Source of the DNA: Bacteroidales bacterium UBA1410
GTDB taxonomy: Bacteria; Bacteroidota; Bacteroidia; Bacteroidales; Dysgonomonadaceae
Assembly: GCA_002305015.1 (NCBI GenBank)
Contig: DBPW01000019.1
Location: 1 to 64,000 of the forward strand
Direction: 5' to 3'
DNA: 64,000 bases
Shown: positions 36,642-45,172 of the stretch, piece after piece
How positions within the stretch are numbered: the first letter of the stretch is position 1
Layout: every line of letters starts with the position of its first letter
Position numbers and translations under genes: made by a program
Notes under the pieces: generated by a model
Told to the model about the DNA's origin: nothing
The model's input: only the letters and a program-made list of their open reading frames with translations
The model's database searches: none

Positions 36642-37720
36642 AAGATCGATTGATTGCCGACATACCAAGCGTATATTTTTTCCACGCCTTCTTCAATTTC
36701 TATGTTGTGGCGCCATCCTAATGCATGCAATTTGGAAACATCCGTCAATTTTCGCATTGTGCCATCGGGTTTTGAAGGATCGAAAACGATGCTTCCTTCG
36801 TAACCGATGGTTTTTTTAATAAGTTGAGAGAGATTGTAGATACTAATTTCTTTGCCTGTACCGATATTGATATGACAATTTCGGATTTCTGTTTTGCCTT
36901 TTGCCAAATCGGGAAAATCCACATTTTCCATAATAAAGACACACGCATCGGCCATTTCTTCGCTCCATAGAAATTCCCGCATGGGTTTACCGGTACCCCA
37001 TAACATCACTTTATCGATGAAAATGCCGTATTTTTCTAAAATACCGAGGATTTCTTTTTTCGGGCTTTTTCCGGAAATGTTCTCAATGGGTCGTCTATCC
37101 AGATCTCTTCTAAGACCATCCCAATTATTGGTCATGAGGCATTTGCCCAAATGGATTTTTCTGATCATGGCAGGTAAGACATGACTTTTTTCCAGGTCGA
37201 AGTTATCGTTTGGTCCGTAAAGATTCGTCGGCATCACGGCGATGTAATTTGTGCCGTACTGAATATTGAAACTTTCGCACATTTTTAATCCCGCGATTTT
37301 TGCAATGGCATAGGGTTCGTTGGTATATTCGAGAGGAGAGGTCAGCAAAGTCTCTTCACTCATGGGTTGAGGTGCTTCTTTGGGATAAATGCAGGTGCTT
37401 CCCAAAAAAAGGAGTTTCTTCACGTTATGACGAAAACTTTCGCCAATCACGTGGTTTTGTATTTCCAGATTCCGATAAATGAAATCGGCACGATAGGTAT
37501 TGTTGGCAACGATACCGCCCACATAAGCAGCGGCAAGGAATACATATTCGGGTTGCACTTCGTCGAAAAAATGTTTTACCGCATCGCCATCCAATAAATC
37601 CAACTCGTGGTGGGTGCGCCCGACAAGATGGGTGTATCCTTTTTCTTCTAATTTTTTCCAAATTGCCGATCCTACCAAACCGCGATGACCGGCAACGTAG
37701 ATTTTTGATTGTTTTTCCAT
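36638..37720 (-). CDS. fcl: GDP-L-fucose synthase
   Basis: Fcl converts GDP-4-keto-6-deoxymannose to GDP-L-fucose by epimerisation and NADPH reduction. The 360-residue SDR-type protein has the cofactor loop GHRGLVGSAIWKKL, FLGSTCIYPKEAPQPMSEE, the YxxxK pair in PYAIAKIAGLKMC, and NIGTGKEISIYNLSQLI. It is longer than the E. coli enzyme (321) mainly because of an insert near residues 200-235 (RRPIENISGKSPKKEILG and on). It lies 11 bp after gmd. The pathway feeds fucosylated surface glycans or glycoproteins, for which the glycosyltransferase operon downstream is a candidate user. Confidence 0.96.
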   Translation of the reverse strand: MEKQSKIYVAGHRGLVGSAIWKKLEEKGYTHLVGRTHHELDLLDGDAVKHFFDEVQPEYVFLAAAYVGGIVANNTYRADFIYRNLEIQNHVIGESFRHNVKKLLFLGSTCIYPKEAPQPMSEETLLTSPLEYTNEPYAIAKIAGLKMCESFNIQYGTNYIAVMPTNLYGPNDNFDLEKSHVLPAMIRKIHLGKCLMTNNWDGLRRDLDRRPIENISGKSPKKEILGILEKYGIFIDKVMLWGTGKPMREFLWSEEMADACVFIMENVDFPDLAKGKTEIRNCHINIGTGKEISIYNLSQLIKKTIGYEGSIVFDPSKPDGTMRKLTDVSKLHALGWRHNIEIEEGVEKIYAWYVGNQSIF

Positions 37721-37731
37721 TAAACTGCTTA

Positions 37732-38793
37732 TTATCGGTGTTTTTTTACAAATTCCATATCATGCTTTACCATGAGTTTTACCAAATCTTCTAACGAAGT
37801 TTTTTTCGGATTCCAACCTAATACGTTTTTTGCTTTACTTGGATCACCTAGGAGCAGCTCTACTTCAGCCGGGCGAAAATATTTCGGATCGACTTCTACC
37901 AATACTTGTCCGGTAGCCTCATCGATTCCTTTCTCTTCAATACCTTTTCCCTCCCATTTGAGCTTAATCCCGATTTCGGCAAAAGCCAACGTACAAAATT
38001 CCCTGACACTGTGCATCTTACCGGTGGCAATGACAAAGTCTTCGGGTTTGTCGTGTTGGAGCATCAACCACATGCACTCTACGTAGTCTTTGGCATATCC
38101 CCAGTCACGCTTTGCATCTAGATTTCCGAGGTATAACTTCTCCTGCAAGCCTTGAGCAATGCGGGCTACTGCAAGGGTGATTTTTCGACTTACGAAAGTT
38201 TCCCCCCGGCGTTCGCTTTCATGGTTAAACAGAATGCCGTTTACAGCAAACATACCGTATGATTCGCGGTAGTTTTTGGTAATCCAAAAACCGTACAATT
38301 TGGCCACACCATAGGGACTACGCGGATAAAACGGTGTGGTTTCTCGTTGGGGTATTTCCTGCACCAATCCGAAGAGTTCGGAAGTAGAAGCCTGGTAAAT
38401 CCGGGTTTTGTTTTCTAGTCCCAAAATGCGCACAGCTTCCAGCAAACGGAGGGTACCTACTGCATCGGTTTCGGCGGTGTATTCCGGCACATCGAAACTA
38501 ACCTTTACATGGCTTTGTGCTGCCAAATTGTAGATTTCATCGGGCTGAATGTTCTGAATAATACGTATCAGCGAACTCGAATCGGTCATGTCGGCATAAT
38601 GCAGGTTAACAAGACGTTGTTGGCGCATGTCGCGCACCCATTCTTCAAAATACAGATGTTCGATACGGCCGGTATTGAAAGAGGAAGAACGACGCAGTGT
38701 TCCGTGGACTTCATAACCTTTTTCGATCAATAGTTCGGCAAGATATGATCCGTCTTGTCCTGTGATTCCGGTGATTAAAGCTGTTTTTTTCAT
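37732..38793 (-). CDS. gmd: GDP-mannose 4,6-dehydratase
   Basis: Gmd makes GDP-4-keto-6-deoxy-D-mannose, the first step to GDP-L-fucose. The 353-residue protein has GITGQDGSYLAELLIEKG (NADP-binding), the YxxxK pair in SPYGVAKLYGFWITKNYRE, NHESERRGETFVSRKI for nucleotide-sugar binding, and YFRPAEVELLLGDPSKA. First gene of the gmd-fcl operon. A TAAATTTG element on the minus strand at 38862-38869 may be its -7 box, but no clear upstream partner was found. Confidence 0.97.
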   Translation of the reverse strand: MKKTALITGITGQDGSYLAELLIEKGYEVHGTLRRSSSFNTGRIEHLYFEEWVRDMRQQRLVNLHYADMTDSSSLIRIIQNIQPDEIYNLAAQSHVKVSFDVPEYTAETDAVGTLRLLEAVRILGLENKTRIYQASTSELFGLVQEIPQRETTPFYPRSPYGVAKLYGFWITKNYRESYGMFAVNGILFNHESERRGETFVSRKITLAVARIAQGLQEKLYLGNLDAKRDWGYAKDYVECMWLMLQHDKPEDFVIATGKMHSVREFCTLAFAEIGIKLKWEGKGIEEKGIDEATGQVLVEVDPKYFRPAEVELLLGDPSKAKNVLGWNPKKTSLEDLVKLMVKHDMEFVKKHR

Positions 38794-38982
38794 TGAATTT
38801 TGTTTAGTTGTTAGCGATCATATTGGAAAGTCTTCTCCATCGTTTTTTGACTTTATTGTTGCAAATTTACTAAAATCTCCTTTTTAACTATTAATTTGGT
38901 ATAAAATTATCGGAAGAAGAGACAATTTTCAGTCAATGTCGATTAAGAGATAATGTGAATTTATCTTTTTAGTCTAAACATT

Positions 38983-39522
38983 TTATTTTAATCTTTTAAA
39001 AAAGTCCCATACCACAATGCCGGTTGCCACCGATATGTTGAGCGAATGTTTTGTCCCATACTGGGGGATTTCGATGCTTCCATCAGAAATATCGATTACT
39101 TCTTGCTGTACACCATGCACTTCGTGACCAAGAACGAGGGCATACTTCCCGGTTTTGTCAATCTGTATTTTTTCGAGCGATAGGCTGTTTTGGGTCTGTT
39201 CAACCGAAAAAACCGTGTATCCGTTTGCTTTGAGTTCATGAACTGCTTGCAAAGTCTCTTGATAATACCTCCATTTCACTGAATCTTCTGCACCCAGTGC
39301 CGTTTTATGGATTTCGGCATTTGGGGGGGTAGCCGTGATTCCGCAAAGCAGAATCTCTTCCACTCTGAAAGCGTCGCACGTACGAAAAACGGAACCAATG
39401 TTGTTTTGGCTGCGCACATTGTCGAGTACGATAACTAAAGGGATTTTTTTTGCTGCCTGAAATTCTTCAATACTGATGCGGTTAAGTTCTTCTACTTTTA
39501 GTTTTCTTCGTTGACTTGGCAT
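38983..39522 (-). CDS. SpoU/TrmH-family RNA 2'-O-methyltransferase
   Basis: SPOUT-fold methyltransferases modify ribose in tRNA or rRNA. The 179-residue protein shows the three motifs: VLDNVRSQNNIGSVFRTCDAF, LVLGHEVHGVQQEVIDISDG, and IPQYGTKHSLNISVATGIVVWDF, whose knot binds S-adenosylmethionine. No extra RNA-binding domain is present, so it resembles short TrmH/TrmL-type members. It is the last gene of the six-gene glycosyltransferase operon, 8 bp after the previous one. Target RNA unknown. Confidence 0.92.
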   Translation of the reverse strand: MPSQRRKLKVEELNRISIEEFQAAKKIPLVIVLDNVRSQNNIGSVFRTCDAFRVEEILLCGITATPPNAEIHKTALGAEDSVKWRYYQETLQAVHELKANGYTVFSVEQTQNSLSLEKIQIDKTGKYALVLGHEVHGVQQEVIDISDGSIEIPQYGTKHSLNISVATGIVVWDFFKRLK

Positions 39523-39530
39523 AATTTTCT

Positions 39531-40268
39531 TTATTTCTCCGGTTTAATAATGGCCCTAATAACGAACCAGATATGATATAGAAAGGTGGAAGCCGTTCCG
39601 TAATGTTTTTTCATGATGTGGTAACGTTCTCTTAGGGAGGCTTTTCGGTTGGCGGTGGTCATGCCTGCATTGAGGTAATTGACCAGGATCATGCCGGTGT
39701 TGCGAATAGTTTTTGCTTTTTTCATCATGCGGATGCACCAGTCGAAATCGGCCGAAAACCGATACGATAGCTCATAGGGTTCGAAGAGTTCGCGTTTTAC
39801 AATAAATGCCTGATGACATACCACCATGCCGTGTTTGAAGCTCTTCCATGTAAGGTTTTTTGGTGCACGCAAACGGCGTAGATGCAAAAAACAGCCGTTA
39901 TCGTCAACGATTGCCGTTTCCCCATAAAGAATGTCAGGGAAGTCATCTTCATCCATAGTCGTGAACATTTTTTGCACTGTATCCTCATGATAAAAGCTGT
40001 CTCCTGCATTTAAAAAACAAAGATAATCGCCCGTTGCCATCCGGGCTCCTTTGTTCATGGCATCATAGAGGCCATTGTCGGGTTCACTCATCCATTTTAA
40101 TCGTTCGTTTTCATACCGGCGAATCAGAGCTACGGTGCCATCGTTTGAATTTCCGTCCACAAGGATATGCTCAATGGCAGGATAAGTTTGCTCCCGCACA
40201 CTTTTTAATGTCCGTTCCAACGTATGTTCTGCGTTATAAGTGACCGTTATTACCGATAGTTTTTTCAT
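39531..40268 (-). CDS. Family 2 glycosyltransferase (WcaA/WfgS-like)
   Basis: A GT-A fold inverting transferase for surface glycan assembly in the cytoplasm. The 245-residue protein opens with LSVITVTYNAEHTLERTLKSV, followed by HILVDGNSNDGTVALIRRY, SEPDNGLYDAMNKGARMATGDYLCFLNAGD, which supplies the DxD-like nucleotide-sugar site. This DNGLYDAMNKG pattern is typical of transferases that make O-antigen or capsule-like glycans. No membrane span is obvious. Its start overlaps the methyltransferase stop by 4 bp. Donor sugar unknown; fucose is possible because gmd-fcl are adjacent. Confidence 0.9.
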   Translation of the reverse strand: MKKLSVITVTYNAEHTLERTLKSVREQTYPAIEHILVDGNSNDGTVALIRRYENERLKWMSEPDNGLYDAMNKGARMATGDYLCFLNAGDSFYHEDTVQKMFTTMDEDDFPDILYGETAIVDDNGCFLHLRRLRAPKNLTWKSFKHGMVVCHQAFIVKRELFEPYELSYRFSADFDWCIRMMKKAKTIRNTGMILVNYLNAGMTTANRKASLRERYHIMKKHYGTASTFLYHIWFVIRAIIKPEK

Positions 40269-40990
40269 TTTTCGGCATATATGGCAATAAATGGCGAGAG
40301 AAATCGTCCTTTAATCGGGAATAATTTTATTGCATAACTCAGCATCTTGATAAGTTTTTGTTTATCCTTGTTTTCAGGTTTCGGCTCAAGCCATAACATG
40401 GGTTTACCGATATATTCAATACGAACATCATTCAATCCGAATGTTTGCATAATTTCATTCAAATAATGGATTTCCATAGAACGAAGATTATGAGCGTTCA
40501 GATTATCTTTATCAAAACCTCGTTGGATCCATCCATTCAGTCCCCGAAAATTTGGAATGAGAATCAGTAGTTGTCCATTTTCGGAAAGCAAATCAACATG
40601 GCGGCTGATGACATCATGAGTATTATGAAAATGCTCCACAAAACCGGATGAAAATACGATATCGTATTTCTTATCGGACGAAAACTTGAAAAAATCGGCG
40701 TTAATGCACTGTATCGTATTTTCAGGTATGTGATTTAATTTTTCAAGTTTGCGAACTATTTTGCTATCCATGTAAAAATCAAGGATTGTCACATCAGTGA
40801 TGCCTTGTTTATAAAAATAGGCTGCATGTATCCCCGGAAATCCTCCAATTTCGATAAAACTTTTGCCTTGTTTCAGGAGTGGCATATATTTTTCGAAAAC
40901 CACGTTGTCGGGAATTTTATCGAAGCGGTAGTTTCTCCAATAGTCTTGCCAGTCTGATTGTGTGGTGATATTGTTATTGTTATTGGTCAT
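40265..40990 (-). CDS. Class I SAM-dependent methyltransferase
   Basis: The protein has a Rossmann-fold methyltransferase domain: GKSFIEIGGFPGIHAAYFYKQ (SAM loop, motif I) then VTILDFYMD (acidic loop), VINADFF-type CINADFFKFSSDKKYDIVFSSGFVEHF (motif IV region). The position between glycosyltransferases suggests that it methylates a sugar, but a lipid or small-molecule substrate cannot be excluded. The ORF reaches 41014; I prefer the ATG at 40990 (MTNNNNNITTQ), which overlaps the upstream gene by 11 bp. The 4-bp overlaps on its downstream side show one operon. Confidence 0.85.
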   Translation of the reverse strand: MTNNNNNITTQSDWQDYWRNYRFDKIPDNVVFEKYMPLLKQGKSFIEIGGFPGIHAAYFYKQGITDVTILDFYMDSKIVRKLEKLNHIPENTIQCINADFFKFSSDKKYDIVFSSGFVEHFHNTHDVISRHVDLLSENGQLLILIPNFRGLNGWIQRGFDKDNLNAHNLRSMEIHYLNEIMQTFGLNDVRIEYIGKPMLWLEPKPENKDKQKLIKMLSYAIKLFPIKGRFLSPFIAIYAEK

Positions 40991-42209
40991 ATACTTTTTT
41001 ATATTGTTCGGCAATGATTTCCTGAGCGTATGTTTTTACCGTTTTTTCCCGTGCATTGGCCGAGAGGGTTTCGGTGTCGGCTTCAAATAATGTCCAAAAC
41101 AAGCCGTTGGCCAGATCGTCTGCATTTTTGTATTCGGCTATGTATCCCGTTTTCAAATGGTCGATCATTTCAGGAATTCCGCCGATACGAAATCCTACGC
41201 AGGGTGTACCACATGCCATAGCTTCCATGATAGTGTTGGGCAGATTTTCCTGTAACGATGGGGTGACAAACACGTCGGCAGCATTATAGATATCGGGCAT
41301 GTTTTCGGGAGCAACATATCCCATGCTTTGAGCAGGCAAAGCAAAGCGGGTTTCGATTTCTTTTCCGTTGTTGCCGGCGATAAGGAATAGAACATTATCG
41401 GTATGTTGTTTCATTAGCCGGCTTGCCTCACTGAGGTAATCCGTGCCTTTGCGTTTATCGGATGTTTTTACGGCAGCAAACAATATGATTTTTTTATCGA
41501 GAGGCAATTGCAATTTTTTGCGTGCACTCATCTTGTCTTTTGGGCGGTAGTGTCGGGTGTCGATGGGGTTGGGTATCGAAAGCACCCTGTGAGCTGTAGT
41601 GAGCGGACTTTTTTCGGCTAGGTTTTTCAGCCAGTTACTGCAGGCCACAAAGGTGATGTTTCTTGAAGAATAAACTGCTTGTTTTCGTTTGAAAACCTTG
41701 TGGGAAAGATCATGGGGTGAGGTACCGACAAGATAGGGGCATCGGCCGCATGCCTTTTGATAGTGGGTACAATCGCCGGCATGATGGCAGATGCCGGTAA
41801 AAGGCCACATGTCGTGCATGGTCCATACTACTTTTTTCCCGGATGCAAAAATATTATCCAGCTCTTTTAATGATAACATACCTTGATTGATCCAGTGCAA
41901 ATGAATGATATCGGCATGCTGAAATTGGGGAAGTTCGGTAACAGAAATACCGGTATTGGCAAGGGAAATGTCAAAAAGATTTTTTCGGGAAAAACGATTT
42001 GCCATAAATATTTTTCCCCGTTCCCAAAGAAAATTCCACTCATTTATGGTTTTACTGCCGACTTCAATCACATTATTATTGGAAGAACGTTTATCCCGCA
42101 CAAGCATGTTGACGTTCATTCCCTCGGCTTGCAAGGCATTCATTAGTCGGAAAGCCGCAATGGCAGCCCCGCCATGTAAATCGGATGTGCTGATGAAAAG
42201 GGTATTCAT
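40980..42209 (-). CDS. Family 4 glycosyltransferase
   Basis: A GT-B fold retaining transferase. The 409-residue protein shows an N-terminal domain opening with LFISTSDLHGGAAIAAFRLM, which is typical of the subgroup acting in Bacteroidetes glycan clusters, and a C-terminal nucleotide-sugar domain with the Ex7E motif region SLQENLPNTIMEAMACGTP. A middle segment with MHDMWPFTGICHHAGDC and TACGRCP-type cysteines is common to this subgroup. The start overlaps the upstream gene by 4 bp. Donor and acceptor unknown. Confidence 0.92.
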   Translation of the reverse strand: MNTLFISTSDLHGGAAIAAFRLMNALQAEGMNVNMLVRDKRSSNNNVIEVGSKTINEWNFLWERGKIFMANRFSRKNLFDISLANTGISVTELPQFQHADIIHLHWINQGMLSLKELDNIFASGKKVVWTMHDMWPFTGICHHAGDCTHYQKACGRCPYLVGTSPHDLSHKVFKRKQAVYSSRNITFVACSNWLKNLAEKSPLTTAHRVLSIPNPIDTRHYRPKDKMSARKKLQLPLDKKIILFAAVKTSDKRKGTDYLSEASRLMKQHTDNVLFLIAGNNGKEIETRFALPAQSMGYVAPENMPDIYNAADVFVTPSLQENLPNTIMEAMACGTPCVGFRIGGIPEMIDHLKTGYIAEYKNADDLANGLFWTLFEADTETLSANAREKTVKTYAQEIIAEQYKKVYDQ

Positions 42210-43087
42210 TTTACGAGTCTTCTTTTGACTTTAGCCCAAAAAGAATTGGTCTTTCTATAGTAACTTTCAAATGCTTTTCGGGCATTTTCGTTTTCTTTGA
42301 TTTCCGACACTTCCGTTGAGAGTTTCCCGTTATATAAATCGGTGACATACATGTTTTTGTTGCCACTGTGTGTACCTGTTCCGTCGAAGCCGATGTTTTG
42401 CACCAGCGATTTGCCGGCGTTGGCAGAAAGGATATCGGCCAAAAAAAGAGAAGCATTCCATCGGATAGCCCACGAATCGTTTTCACCTTTCACCTGTCGG
42501 CGTAGCATACGTGTGTAAGGATAACTTCCGTTGAAATCGAAAGTGTTGGTCAGTTTTCTTCTTTCCAGTTCGTAAAGAAGGTATTCGCCGTCGGGATTAA
42601 AATATTTCCAGGCCCTTTTCCATGTCCCCCATCCCCAGCTGCCCGTCCATTTAATCAAAAAAAGATCCGGCAGTCCCATGTTGGGATAGCAGTAGGCGTG
42701 TACATGTCCCACTTTTTCTTCCTTTTCAAATTTATTCAGGACATCGTTCATAAAGGTCAGAAAAAAAGGGGAAGTGATCAGGTCATCTTCCAAAACAATC
42801 ACTTTTCCATATTCATTGACTAGTTGGGTTACACCTTCTATAATGTTGGCAGCTAATCCTTTATTTTCCGCGTTTTCTTGAATCCGGATATCTTTAAATC
42901 CGTCAACTGAGCGAATGACATTTCGCACCTCTTCAACCTGTTGCCGGTCTGTCTCATTTTTGTAGCCGTCCGAAAAAACAAAAAGCGTACTCTCTCTGCT
43001 CAGCGGGTTTTTCTGTAACGCCTCCAGCATTTGTTGGGTATGTGCAGGACGGTTGTAGGTAAACAAGAGAACAGGAGCAAGCATCAT
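42206..43087 (-). CDS. GNT-I-like / family 2-type glycosyltransferase
   Basis: The 293-residue protein has a GT-A fold. It begins with LAPVLLFTYNRPAHTQQMLEAL, followed by FVFSDGYKNETD and the metal/nucleotide motif in VIVLEDDLITSPFFLTFMND (EDD in place of DxD), as in eukaryotic-type GNT-I (GT13) transferases and bacterial relatives. The segment WTGSWGWGTWKRAWKYF is conserved in the bacterial group. It starts 12 bp downstream of the MBL gene. ATG at position 2 of the ORF (MMLAP) is an alternative start. Exact donor unknown. Confidence 0.85.
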   Translation of the reverse strand: MMLAPVLLFTYNRPAHTQQMLEALQKNPLSRESTLFVFSDGYKNETDRQQVEEVRNVIRSVDGFKDIRIQENAENKGLAANIIEGVTQLVNEYGKVIVLEDDLITSPFFLTFMNDVLNKFEKEEKVGHVHAYCYPNMGLPDLFLIKWTGSWGWGTWKRAWKYFNPDGEYLLYELERRKLTNTFDFNGSYPYTRMLRRQVKGENDSWAIRWNASLFLADILSANAGKSLVQNIGFDGTGTHSGNKNMYVTDLYNGKLSTEVSEIKENENARKAFESYYRKTNSFWAKVKRRLVK

Positions 43088-43099
43088 AATGAAACAGGT

Positions 43100-43924
43100 T
43101 TAGAATTCGGTTTTTAAAGACAAGGTATTTCTTTTTAGCACTTGCAGCGATACTTCTATTCCCACTTTGATGCCTTTCTGAACAAGTTGTTTTTCCACCG
43201 TTTGGTAAGCAAGGTCGGGATGGTTGTTATTACTGCTGAGATGGCAAAGCCAAATATTGCGAAGTTTCGATGAATAGTTGGCTGCCAGAAATTCGGCAGT
43301 TTGTCGATTGCTCAGATGGCCTGAGTCGGAGCTGATGCGCTGTTTCAAAGGATAGGGATAACGGCCGTTTTTGAGCATATCCTCATCATAGTTGCTTTCA
43401 ATGATCAGATGGTTGGCTTTGCAAATGTAGTGTGCCACTTCTTCGGTAATAGTGCCTGCATCGGTCACCAAGGTAAGGTTATGCCCTTCGAACTCAAAAA
43501 AATATCCTGCATTGTCGATGCTGTCATGAGGTACATTAAAAGCAGTGATTGTGAAATCTTCGATTTGGAAAGGAACCCCTTTTTCGATGTATCGTGCAGA
43601 ACCGTTCAGTCGGGTTTTTGTAAGAGGGGAATTGGCAATACCGTGATGTACTTGTCGAGTAGCATACACAGGGATATGGAGTTTTTCCCCCAGATAACCT
43701 ATCGATTTGATATGGTCGTAATGATCGTGAGTGATCAGCACGGCATATATGGAAGAAAAATCGATGCCGTATTCGGCAAGCCGTTTTTTGGTTATTCGGG
43801 GTCCGATACCCGCATCAATCAGCATTCCGTAACGGCTGTTGCCCAGATAATAACAATTTCCCGAGCTACCACTACCCAAGCTGAAAAAAATAAATTGTTC
43901 CGAAGGAAAGAGTTCTCGTTGCAT
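43100..43924 (-). CDS. MBL-fold metallo-hydrolase (WalJ/YycJ-like)
   Basis: A metallo-beta-lactamase fold hydrolase, probably a nuclease or phosphodiesterase. The zinc motif HxHxDH is seen in ITHDHYDHI; SLGSGSSGNCYYLG at the N-terminus and DAGTITEEVAH further on are typical of the YycJ group. I chose the ATG at 43924 (MQRELF) because a -7 element (TATCTTTG, minus strand 43933-43940) lies just upstream; the ORF extension to 43954 would include it. About 275 residues. It is the first gene of the six-gene operon that runs to the SpoU gene. Confidence 0.9.
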   Translation of the reverse strand: MQRELFPSEQFIFFSLGSGSSGNCYYLGNSRYGMLIDAGIGPRITKKRLAEYGIDFSSIYAVLITHDHYDHIKSIGYLGEKLHIPVYATRQVHHGIANSPLTKTRLNGSARYIEKGVPFQIEDFTITAFNVPHDSIDNAGYFFEFEGHNLTLVTDAGTITEEVAHYICKANHLIIESNYDEDMLKNGRYPYPLKQRISSDSGHLSNRQTAEFLAANYSSKLRNIWLCHLSSNNNHPDLAYQTVEKQLVQKGIKVGIEVSLQVLKRNTLSLKTEF

Positions 43925-43932
43925 AATTACCG

Positions 43933-43940
43933 CAAAGATA
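43933..43940 (-). promoter_or_regulatory. -7 element (TATCTTTG) for the MBL / glycosyltransferase operon
   Basis: The minus-strand TATCTTTG matches TAnnTTTG and ends 9 bp before the ATG at 43924. The expected leader is almost nil. The upstream TTTG element is weak. Confidence 0.45.
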
Positions 43941-43972
43941 ATTATAATTGCCAAGTGTCGAAATTTTCTTAT

Positions 43973-44071
43973 TTCAAAAAATCATCGAAACAGCACGCAA
44001 TATGTTCGTGCAAATGGAGACGGTCGTAGCCCATGACATTGTGTTCATGTCCGGGATGTACAAATCGTTTT
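43973..44071 (-). pseudogene. C-terminal remnant resembling an S9-family peptidase
   Basis: A minus-strand frame reads K-R-F-V-H-P-G-H-E-H-N-V-M-G-Y-D-R-L-H-L-H-E and ends in FDDFLK before a TAA stop (43973-43975). The PGHEHNV...DRLHLHE pattern is what I associate with the final residues, including the catalytic His, of prolyl-oligopeptidase-type S9 peptidases. The rest of the gene is missing: the upstream DNA in this orientation is the FabK-like gene, read in another frame. It is therefore a decayed 3' end, left by deletion or replacement. The resemblance is from memory and needs a search. Confidence 0.45.
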
Positions 44072-44077
44072 TTAATT

Positions 44078-45028
44078 TTAAAATTGTTGTTGATACAAAG
44101 AGCGAATGGTTTTATTATAATGGGCAATGATTTCATCAATCACTTGTTTTGCAGGAATAATTTCAGTAATCAATGAAGCAACCTGTCCGATTTCGAGTTC
44201 ACCCTCTTCAAGATCTCCTTCAAAAATGCCTTTTTTTGCACGGCCGTGTCCCAAGAGTTGGCGCAGTTCATCGGGGGAAGCTCCCCGATCTTCCAGTTCC
44301 TGTACTTGTTGATAAAATCGATTTTTAATGAGACGGGTCGGGGATAATTTTTTTAAAGATAAGACGGTTTCGCCCTCGTTTAGTGAGAGACATCTTCTTT
44401 TGAATGCTTCGTTGGCCGAGCTTTCTGTGGTGAGGGCAAAGCGTGTTCCTATTTGCACTCCCTCTGCTCCGAGTGCAAATGCTGCAGCCATACCTTCACC
44501 TGTGGCAATGCCACCGGCTGCAATCAAGGGCAGATCAACGGCTTTACGTACCAATGGAACGAGAACAAAGGTGGTGGTTTCTTCTCGTCCGTTATGCCCT
44601 CCCGCTTCGAAACCCTCGGCAACTATGGCATCCACCCCGGCTTCAACGCACTTTCTTGCATATTTCGTTCCCGCAACTACATGAGCAACAATGATATCGT
44701 GAGATTTGAGTTTTGATGTCCATGTCATCGGATTCCCGGCTGATGTAAACACAATCGGCACTTTTTCTTCTATCACGATTTGCATAATTTCTTCCACCCG
44801 GGGATACATCAACGGGATGTTTACCCCAAAAGGCTTATGGGTTGCAATCTTACACTTTTGAATATGTTCTTTTACTAATTCGGGGTGCATTGACCCGGCA
44901 CCGATTAATCCCAATCCTCCGGCATTGCTCACGGCCGAAGCCAATCGCCATCCACTGCACCATGCCATCCCTCCCTGGATGATAGGGTATCGGATGCGGA
45001 AGAGAGAAGTAATTCTGTTTTGCGTCAT
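44078..45028 (-). CDS. FMN-dependent FabK / nitronate monooxygenase-type oxidoreductase
   Basis: The family includes enoyl-ACP reductase FabK and nitronate monooxygenases, TIM-barrel FMN enzymes that are hard to separate. The 316-residue protein shows YPIIQGGMAWCSGWRLASAVSNAGGLGLIG, VAEGFEAGGHNGREETTTF, PLIAAGGIATGEGMAAAFALGA and GVQIGTRF. The HNGREE segment and the C-terminal extension resemble FabK, which would fit the acpP-fabF genes nearby, but they are not in the same operon. A TACATTTG element on the minus strand at 45053-45060 may be its -7 box. Confidence 0.88.
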   Translation of the reverse strand: MTQNRITSLFRIRYPIIQGGMAWCSGWRLASAVSNAGGLGLIGAGSMHPELVKEHIQKCKIATHKPFGVNIPLMYPRVEEIMQIVIEEKVPIVFTSAGNPMTWTSKLKSHDIIVAHVVAGTKYARKCVEAGVDAIVAEGFEAGGHNGREETTTFVLVPLVRKAVDLPLIAAGGIATGEGMAAAFALGAEGVQIGTRFALTTESSANEAFKRRCLSLNEGETVLSLKKLSPTRLIKNRFYQQVQELEDRGASPDELRQLLGHGRAKKGIFEGDLEEGELEIGQVASLITEIIPAKQVIDEIIAHYNKTIRSLYQQQF

Positions 45029-45120
45029 GTTCTTTTGATTTTGCGTATTGCAAATGTAGTTTTTTTTGTCGAATGACTCTCTATAATAAAAACTTCTCTT
45101 TAAATTTCGTAATTTTTTAT

Positions 45121-45128
45121 TAGCTTTG
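45121..45128 (+). promoter_or_regulatory. -7 element (TAGCTTTG) for purD
   Basis: TAGCTTTG matches TAnnTTTG and supports the ATG at 45173 as purD start, because the longer frame from 45128 (GTG) would begin inside it. Confidence 0.45.
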
Positions 45129-45172
45129 TGACATCAATCTATGGCAACAATTTTGTAATTATCAATACGTAT

